Source: CAVYXF01 sp963772335 (GTDB taxonomy: Bacteria; Pseudomonadota; Alphaproteobacteria; Rhizobiales; Rhodomicrobiaceae). Taken from it: 64,000 bases of DNA. This document shows, in pieces, positions 47,107-55,884 of this stretch; within the stretch, counting starts at the first letter, position 1, and each line of letters begins with the position of its first letter. The notes beneath the pieces were generated by a model. It ran no database searches, was not told where the DNA came from, and saw only the letters and a program-made list of their open reading frames with translations. The position numbers and the translations under genes were made by a program. The DNA lies in the NCBI GenBank assembly GCA_963772335.1, contig CAVYXF010000005.1:434001-498000 (forward strand), in the 5' to 3' direction.

Positions 47107-47430
47107 TCAAAACGGCAGCGTCATGCCCGGAGGCAGCTGCAGTCCGCCGGTCAGCTCCTGCATCTTGCTTTGCAGAGCGGTCTCGATCTTGGCCTTGGCA
47201 TCGGCATGGGCGGCGACGATCAGGTCTTCCAGGATCTCCCCCTCGCCCTCCTTGAGCAGACTGGGATCGATCCGCACCGCGCTCATCACGCCCTTGCCGT
47301 TGAGGGTCACGCTAACCAACCCCGCGCCGGATGTGCCGGTCTCGGAGAGCGCTTCGACGCTGGCCTGCATCTCCTGCATCTTCTCCTGAAATTGCTTGGC
47401 CTGCTTCATCATGTCCATGAGGTTCTTCAT
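47107..47430 (-). CDS. ebfC: YbaB/EbfC nucleoid-associated protein
   Basis: A 107-residue YbaB/EbfC-family protein that forms dimers shaped like tweezers and binds DNA. It starts with the coiled-coil MKNLMDMMKQAKQFQEKMQE and continues VTLNGKGVMSAVRIDPSLL and EDLIVAAHADAKAKIE, then a Gly/Pro-rich tail. AAAGGGA before the ATG at 47430 supports the start. It lies between dnaX and recR in the usual order. Confidence 0.96.
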   Translation of the reverse strand: MKNLMDMMKQAKQFQEKMQEMQASVEALSETGTSGAGLVSVTLNGKGVMSAVRIDPSLLKEGEGEILEDLIVAAHADAKAKIETALQSKMQELTGGLQLPPGMTLPF

Positions 47431-47513
47431 ACGCGTCCCTTTCAGCCGGCAAGTGGTGTCCACGCGGGCGGTGAAATCATTCCCGGTTAGGGTTGGCCCT
47501 GCCGCAGGCGGCG

Positions 47514-49298
47514 TCAATCATTTTTGCCGTTCTCGCCGCTGCCCAGATCGCGCACCGCGGTAATCTCGGCATCGGGGAAATGCCGCAACACCGACTGCAC
47601 AGAAGGGTGGCGGCGGGCCTCCTCGAGCAGCTGCGCTTCGCGCTCGCGCCTAACTTCACCGAGCGGGCGCTGCCCACGTTCTTCCGTGAAGCTGATGACC
47701 CAGCGGTCCCCGCCGGTCCAGTGCTGGAGCTTGCGGCCGAGCTCGGCGATGGTCTTGCCCGATGCGGGACGCAGGAGATGCAGCTCGATCTGGCCGGGCT
47801 TGAAGCGCACCAGTTCGACCTCCTCCTCCAGCGCGATCTTGAGCTGGACGTCGCGCTCGTGGCCGACCAGTGCGACCACGGCCTCAAAGCTCTCCAGCCG
47901 GACAGCAGCGCTCGCGCTCACAGGCGCAATCTCCGCCTTCGGCGCGGTGCTGTCGGTTTCGCCGATGGCGCGACGCATACGGGGCGGCTCGCCCGCCTCA
48001 AACGAATCGGCAACGTCCCGGGAACGACGCGATTCGTTCCCGGTAAAAGCCGGCTTTGCGGCACTTCCCGCCGTCTCGGTCAAACCGCGGATGACCTCAT
48101 CCAGCGGCGGCAGGTTGGAGGCGTAGCACATGCGCACCAGCAGCATTTCCAGCGCCGTGATCGGGCGCGGCGCGCTGGCGACCTCCTGCAGGCCCTTGAG
48201 CAGCATCTGCCAGGCGCGGGCGAGCGCCGGCATGGTGAGCCGCCCGGCGATGGTCGCGGCGCGCTGGCGCTCGGTTTCGCTCAAATCGGCGACGGAGGCC
48301 TCGCCCGCGGCCTTGATGCGCGTCGCTGCGTGTACCCCTTCGGCAAGGTCGGTAAGGACCTGCACGGGATCGGCGCCGGCCGTATTCAGGTCGGCGAGTT
48401 GCTCAATGGCGGCCTTCGCATCGCCTGAGAACACAGCGTCGAGCAGGTCATAGACGCGAGCCCGGTCGGCAAGGCCCAGCATGGCCAGCACATCGGCGGC
48501 CTTCACCTCACCGGCACCATGCGCCAGCGCCTGGTCAAGGATCGAGAGGCCATCGCGCGCCGAGCCTTCCGCGGCACGAGCAATCAGCGCCAGCGCCTCA
48601 GGTTCGGCGCGCCGGCCTTCGGCTTCGATAATCCGGGCGAAATACGCGGCCAGCACGGCCCCATCGATGCGCCGCAGATCGAAGCGCTGGGTGCGCGAGA
48701 GCACCGTCACGGGCACCTTGCGGATCTCAGTGGTGGCGAAGATGAACTTCACATGCGGCGGCGGCTCTTCCAGCGTCTTCAGGAGGCCGTTGAAGGCCGC
48801 CTTGGAGAGCATATGCACCTCGTCGATGATGAACACCTTATAGCGCGCATAGGCCGGCTTGTAGCGCACCGCCTCGACGATCTCGCGGATGTCGTCGATG
48901 CCGGTATGGGAGGCGGCGTCCATCTCGACAACGTCCACATGCCGGCTCTCGATGATCGCCTGGCAGTGCTCGCCGAAGTCGGGCATGTCGATGGTCGGCC
49001 CGCGATCTTCGCCCGGCTTGGAGTAGTTGAGCGCGCGGGCGATGATGCGCGCGGTGGTGGTCTTGCCGACGCCGCGCACCCCGGTCAGCATATAGCCTTG
49101 CGCGATGCGACCGCTCTGGAACGCATTGGTAAGGGTGCGCACCATCGGCTCCTGGCCAATGAGGTCAGCAAAGGTCGAGGGCCGGTATTTGCGCGCAAGC
49201 ACGACATAAGGCGCGCCCGCGGGAGCGGCCTCGGCTGCCGGAGCGGCATTAGAGGCGTCGGCGGTGCTGTCGGAGGGTGGGCGCGGTTTCTTACTCAT
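47514..49298 (-). CDS. dnaX: DNA polymerase III subunit gamma/tau
   Basis: A 594-residue clamp-loader subunit. After a short Ala/Pro-rich leader come YVVLARKYRPSTFADLIGQ, the Walker A GVRGVGKTTTARIIARAL, the Walker B and DEAD-like IDEVHMLSKAAFNGLLKTLEEPPPHVKFIFATTE split as usual, and the sensor SRTQRFDLRRI. The zinc cysteines of E. coli are reduced to one (GEHCQAI), as in other alphaproteobacteria. The C-terminal tau region binds polymerase and helicase. The first codon is ATG at 49298 with AGGACAGC before it. It leads the dnaX-ebfC-recR operon. Confidence 0.97.
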   Translation of the reverse strand: MSKKPRPPSDSTADASNAAPAAEAAPAGAPYVVLARKYRPSTFADLIGQEPMVRTLTNAFQSGRIAQGYMLTGVRGVGKTTTARIIARALNYSKPGEDRGPTIDMPDFGEHCQAIIESRHVDVVEMDAASHTGIDDIREIVEAVRYKPAYARYKVFIIDEVHMLSKAAFNGLLKTLEEPPPHVKFIFATTEIRKVPVTVLSRTQRFDLRRIDGAVLAAYFARIIEAEGRRAEPEALALIARAAEGSARDGLSILDQALAHGAGEVKAADVLAMLGLADRARVYDLLDAVFSGDAKAAIEQLADLNTAGADPVQVLTDLAEGVHAATRIKAAGEASVADLSETERQRAATIAGRLTMPALARAWQMLLKGLQEVASAPRPITALEMLLVRMCYASNLPPLDEVIRGLTETAGSAAKPAFTGNESRRSRDVADSFEAGEPPRMRRAIGETDSTAPKAEIAPVSASAAVRLESFEAVVALVGHERDVQLKIALEEEVELVRFKPGQIELHLLRPASGKTIAELGRKLQHWTGGDRWVISFTEERGQRPLGEVRREREAQLLEEARRHPSVQSVLRHFPDAEITAVRDLGSGENGKND

Positions 49299-49530
49299 GC
49301 TGTCCTGGGCCGGCCTGCGGGAAGCCCGGCCATTGCCCCGGAAGCTAGCAGCCACACTCCTGCAACGCAACTGCGCCAAGACTTGAAGCGGGATTGCCGT
49401 GCCCGTGCCCGCAAGGCTTATCTGTATTCATGCCCGCCGATCGGCCGTTTCGTGATCGGCGTCACAGAGGCGGGCGCGTCATGTCGCGTAGTCTGGCTTC
49501 ATCGCAACGGACCAACGCCACGGACCAGCC

Positions 49531-49830
49531 ATGACGCACCGCAGCCTAACTCTTGCAATCGCTCTCACGCTTGGCGCGATGGCGTCCACCAGCTATTCGG
49601 CGCAGGCGGCATCCGGGCCGATCGTGCGGGACCATCGCGAGCAGCCCAAGTGGAATCCGCAGGGACGCTGCGGCCGCTATAAATGCCCGTCCGAGGCCAA
49701 TATCCGGCCGGGCACTGTCATTCGCGATCATCGTGAAACGCCGAAGTGGGATCCCTCGGGTGGCTGCGATCGTCATCATTGCGGCCCTTCCGGAAATCAA
49801 CCCAGTCCTGTAATCCGCGATCATCGCTGA
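49531..49830 (+). CDS. Small secreted protein with RDHR repeats
   Basis: A 99-residue exported protein. The signal peptide ends near SYSAQAAS (residue 28). The 70-residue mature part is made of repeats: GPIVRDHREQPKWNPQGRC, then GTVIRDHRETPKWDPSGGC, then a partial SPVIRDHR at the end. Each full unit carries two cysteines (RCGRYKC and GCDRHHC) and the Arg-Asp-His-Arg box followed by PKW. Disulfide or metal binding through Cys and His is plausible. Similar RDHR text occurs in uncharacterised Bradyrhizobium-type proteins. It lies between the divergent dnaX and the TPR glycosyltransferase. Function unknown. Confidence 0.75.
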   Translation: MTHRSLTLAIALTLGAMASTSYSAQAASGPIVRDHREQPKWNPQGRCGRYKCPSEANIRPGTVIRDHRETPKWDPSGGCDRHHCGPSGNQPSPVIRDHR

Positions 49831-49980
49831 GTTTGTTACTGGGCCATGCCCATCCGGCGCAGCGCTCAAACCGAGGGCAACTGTGAAGCCCTCACTGCGG
49901 CTTGACTCGCCCAGCTTCATCTCCTAGGCCACGGACGCAGCCGCCCGCCCCGGCAAGGGCGTTCTCGAGCGAGAGGGGGG

Positions 49981-52026
49981 ATGACTCGCCAGCGACCCGT
50001 ACCCGATATCAACTCTTTGTTCGATCAGTGTGTCGGTCTGCATCGGTCAGGTCGGCTCGCCGAAGCCGAAGCGCTCTACGTCAAGCTTCTCAAGCTTGCG
50101 CCGCGTGAGCCTGAGATCATCAGGCATTTCGCCATCTTGCGCACGCAACAGGGGCGACAGGGCGAGGCTATCGCCATGCTGGAGCAGGGCTGCGCGCGCA
50201 TGCCTCGTTCGATGGCGCTGCAATATAGTCTCGGAAACCTGCTTCTGCAGACCGGCAGGCCCGCCGATGCGGCCGCGCGGTTCCGAAAATGCCTCGCGCT
50301 CGCGCCCGACTTTCCCGATGCCGTGGCCAATCTCGGGGCGGCTCTGCGTGCCATGGGGCGTTACAGGGAGGCGACCGCGCATCTGCAGCGGGCGGTGAAG
50401 CTTTTGCCGCGCTCGCCGGGGCCGCTGATCAATCTGGCAGCGGTGATGATTTTCATGAACGATTATCCGGCCGCTGAAGCGCTGCTGAAACGCGCGCTCG
50501 CGCTCGCGCCCGGCGACCACGAACACCGGCTCCTGCTCGCCCAGACGCTGTATCGCAACAAGAAATACGCCGACGCCATCGCTTGCTATCGGGCGGTGCT
50601 TGCCGTGCAGCCGGACGATCTGCTGGCGCTGAGCGGATTGCTGTACTCCAAGCTCCACATCAGCGACTGGAGCGACCTGGAAGCGCTACGCAAGGCATTC
50701 ACGGATGATCTGGCGCGGACAGATGGGACATGGGAGGGGCGCGCGCCGCTGACCTATCCCTCGCTGCTGGTTTGCGCCGATCCAGCCGATTGCCGCCGCG
50801 CGGCTCAGGCGCGAACGGCGGCATTGCCGGAAAATCGTCTGCCGGCGCGACCACGACGCAAGGGCGACAGGGTTCGCATCGCCTATCTGTCAGCCGACTA
50901 CCGCGAGCACGCCACCTCCTATCTCATCAGCGAGCTGATCGAAAGCCACGACCGTTCCGCCTTCGAGGTGATCGGGCTGTCCTTTGGCCCTCCGGACGCG
51001 GGCCCCATGCGTGGGCGCATGGAGGCGGCTTTCGATCGCTTCGAGGATGTGATCGCGCTGTCACCGCGCGATATCGCCGAGCGGATGGCGGATTTGTCGG
51101 TCGACATCGCCGTGGACCTGCAAGGCCTCAATCAGTACAACCGCATCGAGATCTTCAGCTATCGCGCGCCTCCCGTGCAGGTGCTGTATCTGGGCTGGCC
51201 CGGAACCACGGGTGCGACGTTCCACGACTACATCCTCGCCGATCCCATTGTGCTGCCGAAAGAGAATTTCGAACATTTCTCCGAGAAGGTGGTCTGGCTG
51301 CCGCATTGCTATCAGCCGAACGATCGGCGCCGTGAGATTGCGGCGCAGATACCGAGCCGCGCAGCCTGCGGACTGCCTGATGACGCCTTTGTTTTCTGCT
51401 GCTTCAACAACACCTTCAAAATTCTCCCCGAGCTCTTCGACGTCTGGATGCGGCTGTTGCGGTCGGTGCCGGGCAGCGTCTTGTGGCTGATCCAGGATGA
51501 TGCGGAAGGCCGCGACAATCTTCGGCGCGAGGCCGGGAGCCGCGGCGTGGACGGAGCGCGTCTGATTTTCGCGCCAAGGCGGCCGAACGCGGAGCATCTC
51601 GCCCGAATAGGCCAGGGGGACCTCTTCCTCGATACCGTGCCCTATAACGCCCATACCACCGCGAGCGATGCGCTGTGGCAGGGCGTGCCCGTCGTCACCG
51701 CGACCGGCCGCACCTTCGCCGCACGGGTCGCCACGAGCCTCTTGCACAGTGTGGGATTGCCGCAGCTTGCGACCGCCACGCTTGAGGACTATGAAGCGCT
51801 GGCTTTGCGTCTCGCGAGGGAGCCGGCGCTCTTGAGGCAGATGCGGCGGCAACTGTTGGACGGCCGGGCCAGCGCGCCGCTCTACGATACCGGTCGCCTG
51901 ACACGGGAAATCGAGGCGGCTTATCGGGAAATGCTTCGGCGGACCGCCAGTGGCTTGGCGGCGGAATTCATCGATTTGCGAGGCTTGGCCGTCCCGCCGA
52001 ACCCGCACACGCCGGTCAGCATTTAG
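49981..52026 (+). CDS. TPR-containing SPINDLY/O-GlcNAc-transferase-like glycosyltransferase
   Basis: A 681-residue protein with about six TPR units in residues 10-235 (AEALYVKLLKLAPREPEIIR, LQYSLGNLLLQTGRPADAAA, FPDAVANLGAALRAMGRYRE and so on) and a C-terminal GT41-type catalytic region from about residue 295: RVRIAYLSADYREHATSYL, VLYLGWPGTTGA, LPHCYQPND, FCCFNNTFKILPELFDVW and DTVPYNAHTTASDALWQGVPVVT. GT41 enzymes add GlcNAc or fucose to Ser/Thr of proteins; bacterial members may modify flagellins or adhesins. The start ATG has GAGAGGGGGG before it. A possible substrate is not apparent. The IS481 element lies 900 bases downstream. Confidence 0.93.
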   Translation: MTRQRPVPDINSLFDQCVGLHRSGRLAEAEALYVKLLKLAPREPEIIRHFAILRTQQGRQGEAIAMLEQGCARMPRSMALQYSLGNLLLQTGRPADAAARFRKCLALAPDFPDAVANLGAALRAMGRYREATAHLQRAVKLLPRSPGPLINLAAVMIFMNDYPAAEALLKRALALAPGDHEHRLLLAQTLYRNKKYADAIACYRAVLAVQPDDLLALSGLLYSKLHISDWSDLEALRKAFTDDLARTDGTWEGRAPLTYPSLLVCADPADCRRAAQARTAALPENRLPARPRRKGDRVRIAYLSADYREHATSYLISELIESHDRSAFEVIGLSFGPPDAGPMRGRMEAAFDRFEDVIALSPRDIAERMADLSVDIAVDLQGLNQYNRIEIFSYRAPPVQVLYLGWPGTTGATFHDYILADPIVLPKENFEHFSEKVVWLPHCYQPNDRRREIAAQIPSRAACGLPDDAFVFCCFNNTFKILPELFDVWMRLLRSVPGSVLWLIQDDAEGRDNLRREAGSRGVDGARLIFAPRRPNAEHLARIGQGDLFLDTVPYNAHTTASDALWQGVPVVTATGRTFAARVATSLLHSVGLPQLATATLEDYEALALRLAREPALLRQMRRQLLDGRASAPLYDTGRLTREIEAAYREMLRRTASGLAAEFIDLRGLAVPPNPHTPVSI

Positions 52027-52918
52027 CCTGTGCGATCCGGCCGCTCTGGAACACGGGCTGGACCGCTTACGCCTCACTGCCCACGAAATGCGTTCTGCGT
52101 TCATGGCCGAGTTTGGCCCGAAGCAGTAGCACAAATCCCCTCGCCGGGCGTGGCCCGGGAGGCTATCCGTCATTCTCTCCCTCATCTGAAATGAGGGACG
52201 GCGCGGGCGGCCATAAAGGCCGTGCGTATGTTGTGTGGGTGGCCTCGATGGCCGCCCGCGCGCGGTGATATTTTGGCCCACGTCCGCTCCCTTACCTGAG
52301 GTGGCTCGCCTGGCGAATTGGCTCAGACGAACCTCTGACCTGCGCATCACAGCAAACAGGTGGGTCAGCTCCTGGACCCCTGAGGTCAGGTTCGTTACAC
52401 CCACCGCAAGGCCGGCCTGCGTTCGCCACCCAGCCAGATCCCTTGCGGATTTCCTCAGGCACCGCTTCCTTCCCGCGTGGTTGAGACGGTCTCGAGCCCC
52501 GCGTCCCTCTCGGAAAGGAACGCGCCGAGTGTATGTGCGGGAATAGGGGGTGCGGATAAAGTCCGGCGGAAAAGCTGCGAGCGTGGTGAAGCGCGGGTTA
52601 ACGCAAGGGATGCTGCCCGACACGGATCGCCGGACTACCGCTCCTGGACCCTAAGCGGTCCTGAGCAAATGCAGCATGCGTGACCCATTGAAGCGGGTCT
52701 TGAGTAAACGCCCTTCCTCCCAGAGGTGGGGTTCAAGGTAGCGAAACGGAGTAGGGACTGAGCGGGATCGTGTCGCCCGTGCGAGAGGAATATAGAGCCA
52801 GCTCTGACCCCTCCAGCGTGGTGATGACAACATGCCAATACGACTTCCCGTCATCCCGATTGGTTTGATTAAGCTTCGGCAAGAATGCCGAAAAGTCAGA
52901 GAGAGGGATCGCAAAAGC
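52027..52918. other. Gene-free stretch before the IS481 element
   Basis: No supported gene in about 890 bases. It contains a perfect 14-base inverted repeat, GCGCGGGCGGCCAT (52201-52214) with ATGGCCGCCCGCGC (52248-52261), and a looser one, CGAACCTCTGACCT near 52329 with AGGTCAGGTTCG near 52384. A decayed gene is possible, but no family can be read in any frame. Confidence 0.5.
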
Positions 52919-52978
52919 TGCATTAGCTAAGACTTAATCCGACACATGGTGTTCTGGCCCCACGGCACTGAGGTAGCC

Positions 52979-53022
52979 GAGGCGGGGCGCGGAGCGGTCG
53001 GGGTGGCGTAGCGCCCCGCCTC
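52979..53022 (+). promoter_or_regulatory. Hairpin ahead of transposase start
   Basis: GAGGCGGGGCGC (52979-52990) and GCGCCCCGCCTC (53011-53022) form a perfect 12-pair stem with a 20-base loop, ending eight bases before the GGAG ribosome-binding site (53031-53034). In other IS elements such leaders block translation from transcripts that enter from outside. The stem is seen directly; this role is inferred. Confidence 0.65.
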
Positions 53023-53039
53023 GGCGGATTGGAGACACC

Positions 53040-54074
53040 ATGACGACCGAACAGAAAATCATCCGCGCGAAAGTTGGCTTGCTGGAACTGGCTAGACAGC
53101 TCGGCAATGTGAGCCAGGCCTGCAAGATGATGGGCTACTCCCGCGACAGCTTCTATCGCTTCAAGGAGTTGTACGACAAAGGCGGTGACCTCGCCCTCCA
53201 GGAGATCAGCCGCAAAAAGCCGGTGATCAAGAACCGTGTCGCCGAGGACATCGAAGCGGCCATCGTCGAACTGGCGGTCGAGCAACCAGCTTTCGGCCAA
53301 GTCCGCATTGCCAACGAACTGGCCAAGCGGGGTTTACGAGTGTCGCCCGCTGGCGTGCGTTGCGTCTGGCTGCGACATGATCTGGAAACGATGAAGAAAC
53401 GCCTGAAGGCGCTGGAGGCAAAAAGCGCTCAGGACGGTCTCGTGCTCACCGAGGCGCAACTCGCCGCGCTGGAGAAAGCCAAGACGGAAAAGGAAGCCTA
53501 CGGCGAATTCGAGAGCGAGCATCCCGGCTACTGCGGCGCACAGGACACCTTCTATGTTGGGACTCTGAAGGGCGTCGGGCGGGTCTATCAGCAGACCTTC
53601 ATCGATACCTACGCCAAGGTGGCCTTTGCCAAGCTCTATGACCGTAAGACGCCGCTGACGGCGGCCGATCTGCTCAACGACCGCGTGGTGCCATTCTTCG
53701 ATAGCAAAGGCGTTAAGCTGCTGCGGGTGCTCACCGACCGCGGAACCGAATATTGCGGCAACCCGGAGCGCCACGAATACGAGCTCTATCTTGCCGTCGA
53801 GGACGTCGATCACAGCCGCACGAAAACCAAAAGCCCGCAGACCAATGGCATCGTCGAGCGCTTCCACAGGACTGTGCTGAACGAGTTCTATCGCATCGCC
53901 TTCCGGCGCAAAATCTATCGGTCCATCGACGAGTTGCAGGCAGATCTCGATGCGTGGATCGCTGACTACAATCAGGAGCGGCCACATCAAGGGCGATGGT
54001 GCTTCGGCAAGACCCCTATGCAGACTTTCCTTGACGCTGCTCCCACGGCGAAGGAGAAAATGATCGCTGCCTAA
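53040..54074 (+). CDS. IS481-family DDE transposase
   Basis: A 344-residue transposase. The N-terminal helix-turn-helix region has KVGLLELARQLGNVSQACKM and GYSRDSFYRFKELYDKGG; the integrase core has DTFYVGTLKGVGRVYQQTFIDTYAKVAFA with the first Asp, VLTDRGTEYCGNPERHEYE with the second, and SPQTNGIVERFHRTVLNEF with the Glu. The DDE set is complete and the frame unbroken, so the element is probably active or recently so. It is shielded by a hairpin and has GGAG before its ATG. Confidence 0.96.
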   Translation: MTTEQKIIRAKVGLLELARQLGNVSQACKMMGYSRDSFYRFKELYDKGGDLALQEISRKKPVIKNRVAEDIEAAIVELAVEQPAFGQVRIANELAKRGLRVSPAGVRCVWLRHDLETMKKRLKALEAKSAQDGLVLTEAQLAALEKAKTEKEAYGEFESEHPGYCGAQDTFYVGTLKGVGRVYQQTFIDTYAKVAFAKLYDRKTPLTAADLLNDRVVPFFDSKGVKLLRVLTDRGTEYCGNPERHEYELYLAVEDVDHSRTKTKSPQTNGIVERFHRTVLNEFYRIAFRRKIYRSIDELQADLDAWIADYNQERPHQGRWCFGKTPMQTFLDAAPTAKEKMIAA

Positions 54075-54146
54075 CCACGTCAGGCAGCAAAACCCGGCTG
54101 CTCTCCAGACACTGACTGTCAGAGCAAGTCTTGGCTTTTACAGCTG

Positions 54147-54665
54147 ATGCCAAACCACGCCGACTCGTTCCTCAACCGCGCCAATGCCTACGCGCTCAAA
54201 CACGACTTCCGCAGCTCTATCGCCGATATGAACGAGGCGATCCGCCTTCAGCCCAAAGATGCTGGTTTCATTTACTCGCGTGGGAACATCTACGTCGAAA
54301 TGAATGATCTCGATCAAGCCATCGCGGACTATTCAGCGGCCATCCGGCTTAAGCCGGACTACGCGATCGCCTATACCAACCGCGGCGCCACATATGAAAA
54401 GAAGGGCGAGCTTGATCGCGCAATGGCAGACTTGAACACGGCAATCCGCCTCACCCCGAAAGACGCCTTTGCTTTCAACAATCGTGGTCTCGTCTGGGTC
54501 AAAAAGGGGGACTTCGATCGGGCCATCGCTGATTTCAACCGAGCGATCCAGCTCAAGGCGGATTACGCCGTCGCCATCAAGAATCGCGGTGTTGCCTATC
54601 TAGCCAAGGGGGATGGCAAGCGTGCCGCAGCCGATGCGGAAAGGGCAAAGCGACTAGGCCAATAG
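54147..54665 (+). CDS. TPR-repeat protein, possibly 5'-truncated by the IS element
   Basis: A 172-residue protein made of four to five TPR units of 34 residues: LNRANAYALKHDFRSSIADM, YSRGNIYVEMNDLDQAIADY, YTNRGATYEKKGELDRAMAD, FNNRGLVWVKKGDFDRAIAD and NRGVAYLAKGDGKRAAADA. The first ATG lies only five bases from the right end of the IS481 element, and there is no ribosome-binding site or signal peptide, although relatives usually have one. The gene is therefore probably missing its 5' part, displaced or deleted with the insertion. No matching N-terminal piece is seen left of the element. It may bind protein partners if expressed. Confidence 0.8.
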   Translation: MPNHADSFLNRANAYALKHDFRSSIADMNEAIRLQPKDAGFIYSRGNIYVEMNDLDQAIADYSAAIRLKPDYAIAYTNRGATYEKKGELDRAMADLNTAIRLTPKDAFAFNNRGLVWVKKGDFDRAIADFNRAIQLKADYAVAIKNRGVAYLAKGDGKRAAADAERAKRLGQ

Positions 54666-54731
54666 ATGACGCCCCCATTGTTACGCAGTTCCCCGCTTTG
54701 CAGGACGCGTGAAGGGAAGTTGGCACGTTGC

Positions 54732-55817
54732 CTATACCGCGCCCGCGCTCTTACGGATCATGTCGAGGTAATGGTCGGAGAAGTCGACCTTCAGCTCGAC
54801 CCAAAGCGGCTGATGGTCGGAAATCTGCCAGCTGCGCCATTGTTGTGTGTAATAGCCGCGCGGGCCACCATTCCACAGGTCGTTGGCACGCTCCTCCGGC
54901 ATCATCTCCTGATAGGCGGCGTAGTCTTCGTCATTGTCGCGGAATACCGCATCGAAATGCCGGAATGTCCCGGCATTGCCGGGCTCCAGCCTGTCCTTGC
55001 GGATGCGGAAAGCGATCTGGTCATAATATTTGCTGCCGTCGAGATGGGCGCGCTTACGGGTCAGCGGCTCGGGGATGTCGAAACCCTGCTGCTCAAGCAC
55101 CCTCGCCATCAAATCGGAGCGCGCGGCGATGCTGAAGTCGCCGATCAGGATATAGTCCTCGCGCTCGCGGTCCTGCTTCTCGCGGAAATAGCGGGCGAGC
55201 GCTTCCAGCTCCGCGGCCTGATGCTGGAGACCGTTCTTGTTGCCCCGCCTGTGACGCAAATGCAGAACGCAGAAATTCAGCCTGACCACTCCGGCCTCGA
55301 AGGCGGCCATGAACGGCGCCCGGACGAATTGCAGCGCCCCCGATGGCGCATCGGCCTCAGCGCCCTGCCCCGCCGTCATCTGGCCGCCGGGCAGCACCAC
55401 CTCGCCAGCGATCTTGCGGAAGCGCAGCTTGTCGGGGCGGAACAGAATGGCCAGGCGCTCCTCGCTGCCACTCTGCACCTCGACGGCCGGGCTGGCGAGA
55501 TAGTCCCAGGCCTCGCCCAGGATCGCCATCAGCGCCTCAAGCCCGTCGAGGTTGCGGCTGACCTCCTGCACCACCACCAGGTCGAAAGCCGAAACGATCT
55601 CGGCGATGTAGTAGAAGGACTCACGCAGGCGCGGGCCATTGCCGAGCCGATTCGAGTCGAAGTCGCGCAGGTTCCAGGTGGCGATCAGCAGCGAATCCTT
55701 GCCGACGCGATCGGTGATCTCGGATGAGAGCTTGCGGCGCAGCGCTAGCAGCCGTTCGGCGGTCCGCGCCTTCTCGACGCCGTCCATCCAGCGCCTGATG
55801 GGAGAGTAGATCGGCAT
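54732..55817 (-). CDS. Endonuclease/exonuclease/phosphatase-family protein
   Basis: A 361-residue protein of the EEP superfamily. It shows the family pieces ATWNLRDFDSNR near residue 47, VVQEVSRNLDGLEAL with the metal-binding Glu, FCVLHLRHRRGN with the catalytic His, DYILIGDFSIAARS with the Asp-Phe, and the terminal WQISDHQPLWVEL with Asp-His. It could cut nucleic acid or hydrolyse phosphoesters. No signal peptide is seen. A longer frame to 56255 reads into the phosphodiesterase remnant, so the ATG at 55817 is chosen. It probably used to follow a phosphodiesterase gene. Confidence 0.9.
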   Translation of the reverse strand: MPIYSPIRRWMDGVEKARTAERLLALRRKLSSEITDRVGKDSLLIATWNLRDFDSNRLGNGPRLRESFYYIAEIVSAFDLVVVQEVSRNLDGLEALMAILGEAWDYLASPAVEVQSGSEERLAILFRPDKLRFRKIAGEVVLPGGQMTAGQGAEADAPSGALQFVRAPFMAAFEAGVVRLNFCVLHLRHRRGNKNGLQHQAAELEALARYFREKQDREREDYILIGDFSIAARSDLMARVLEQQGFDIPEPLTRKRAHLDGSKYYDQIAFRIRKDRLEPGNAGTFRHFDAVFRDNDEDYAAYQEMMPEERANDLWNGGPRGYYTQQWRSWQISDHQPLWVELKVDFSDHYLDMIRKSAGAV

Positions 55818-55884
55818 GCTTCTCGCGCCCTCACCGCCGATTCGCCCGGCAATAGAACCATGGCAGGGGGTGAGAGGCGCATTG

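Larger units (their letters stand above)
52919..54142 (+). mobile_element. IS481-family insertion sequence
   Basis: A complete element of 1224 bases. The left end TGCATTAGCTAAGACTT (52919) and the reverse complement of the right end TGTAAAAGCCAAGACTT (ending 54142) match at 13 of 17 positions, with further similarity inward (GACA then GTGT). One transposase gene fills most of the element. Target duplication is not clear: only GC, or GCTG if the ends are drawn differently, is repeated at the flanks. The right end abuts the TPR gene at 54147. Confidence 0.85.

Noticed and set aside
49299..49380. Possible signal recognition particle RNA upstream of dnaX (text CCCCGGAAGCTAGCAGCCAC)
   Set aside because: The GGAA tetraloop is not closed by a C-G pair, the conserved GGAAGGAAGCAGCC core is broken, and no helix 8 partner strand is visible.
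51061..52623. Long minus-strand frame of 520 codons
   Set aside because: Most of it is antisense to the TPR glycosyltransferase, it has no recognisable domain, and high G+C makes long shadow frames common.
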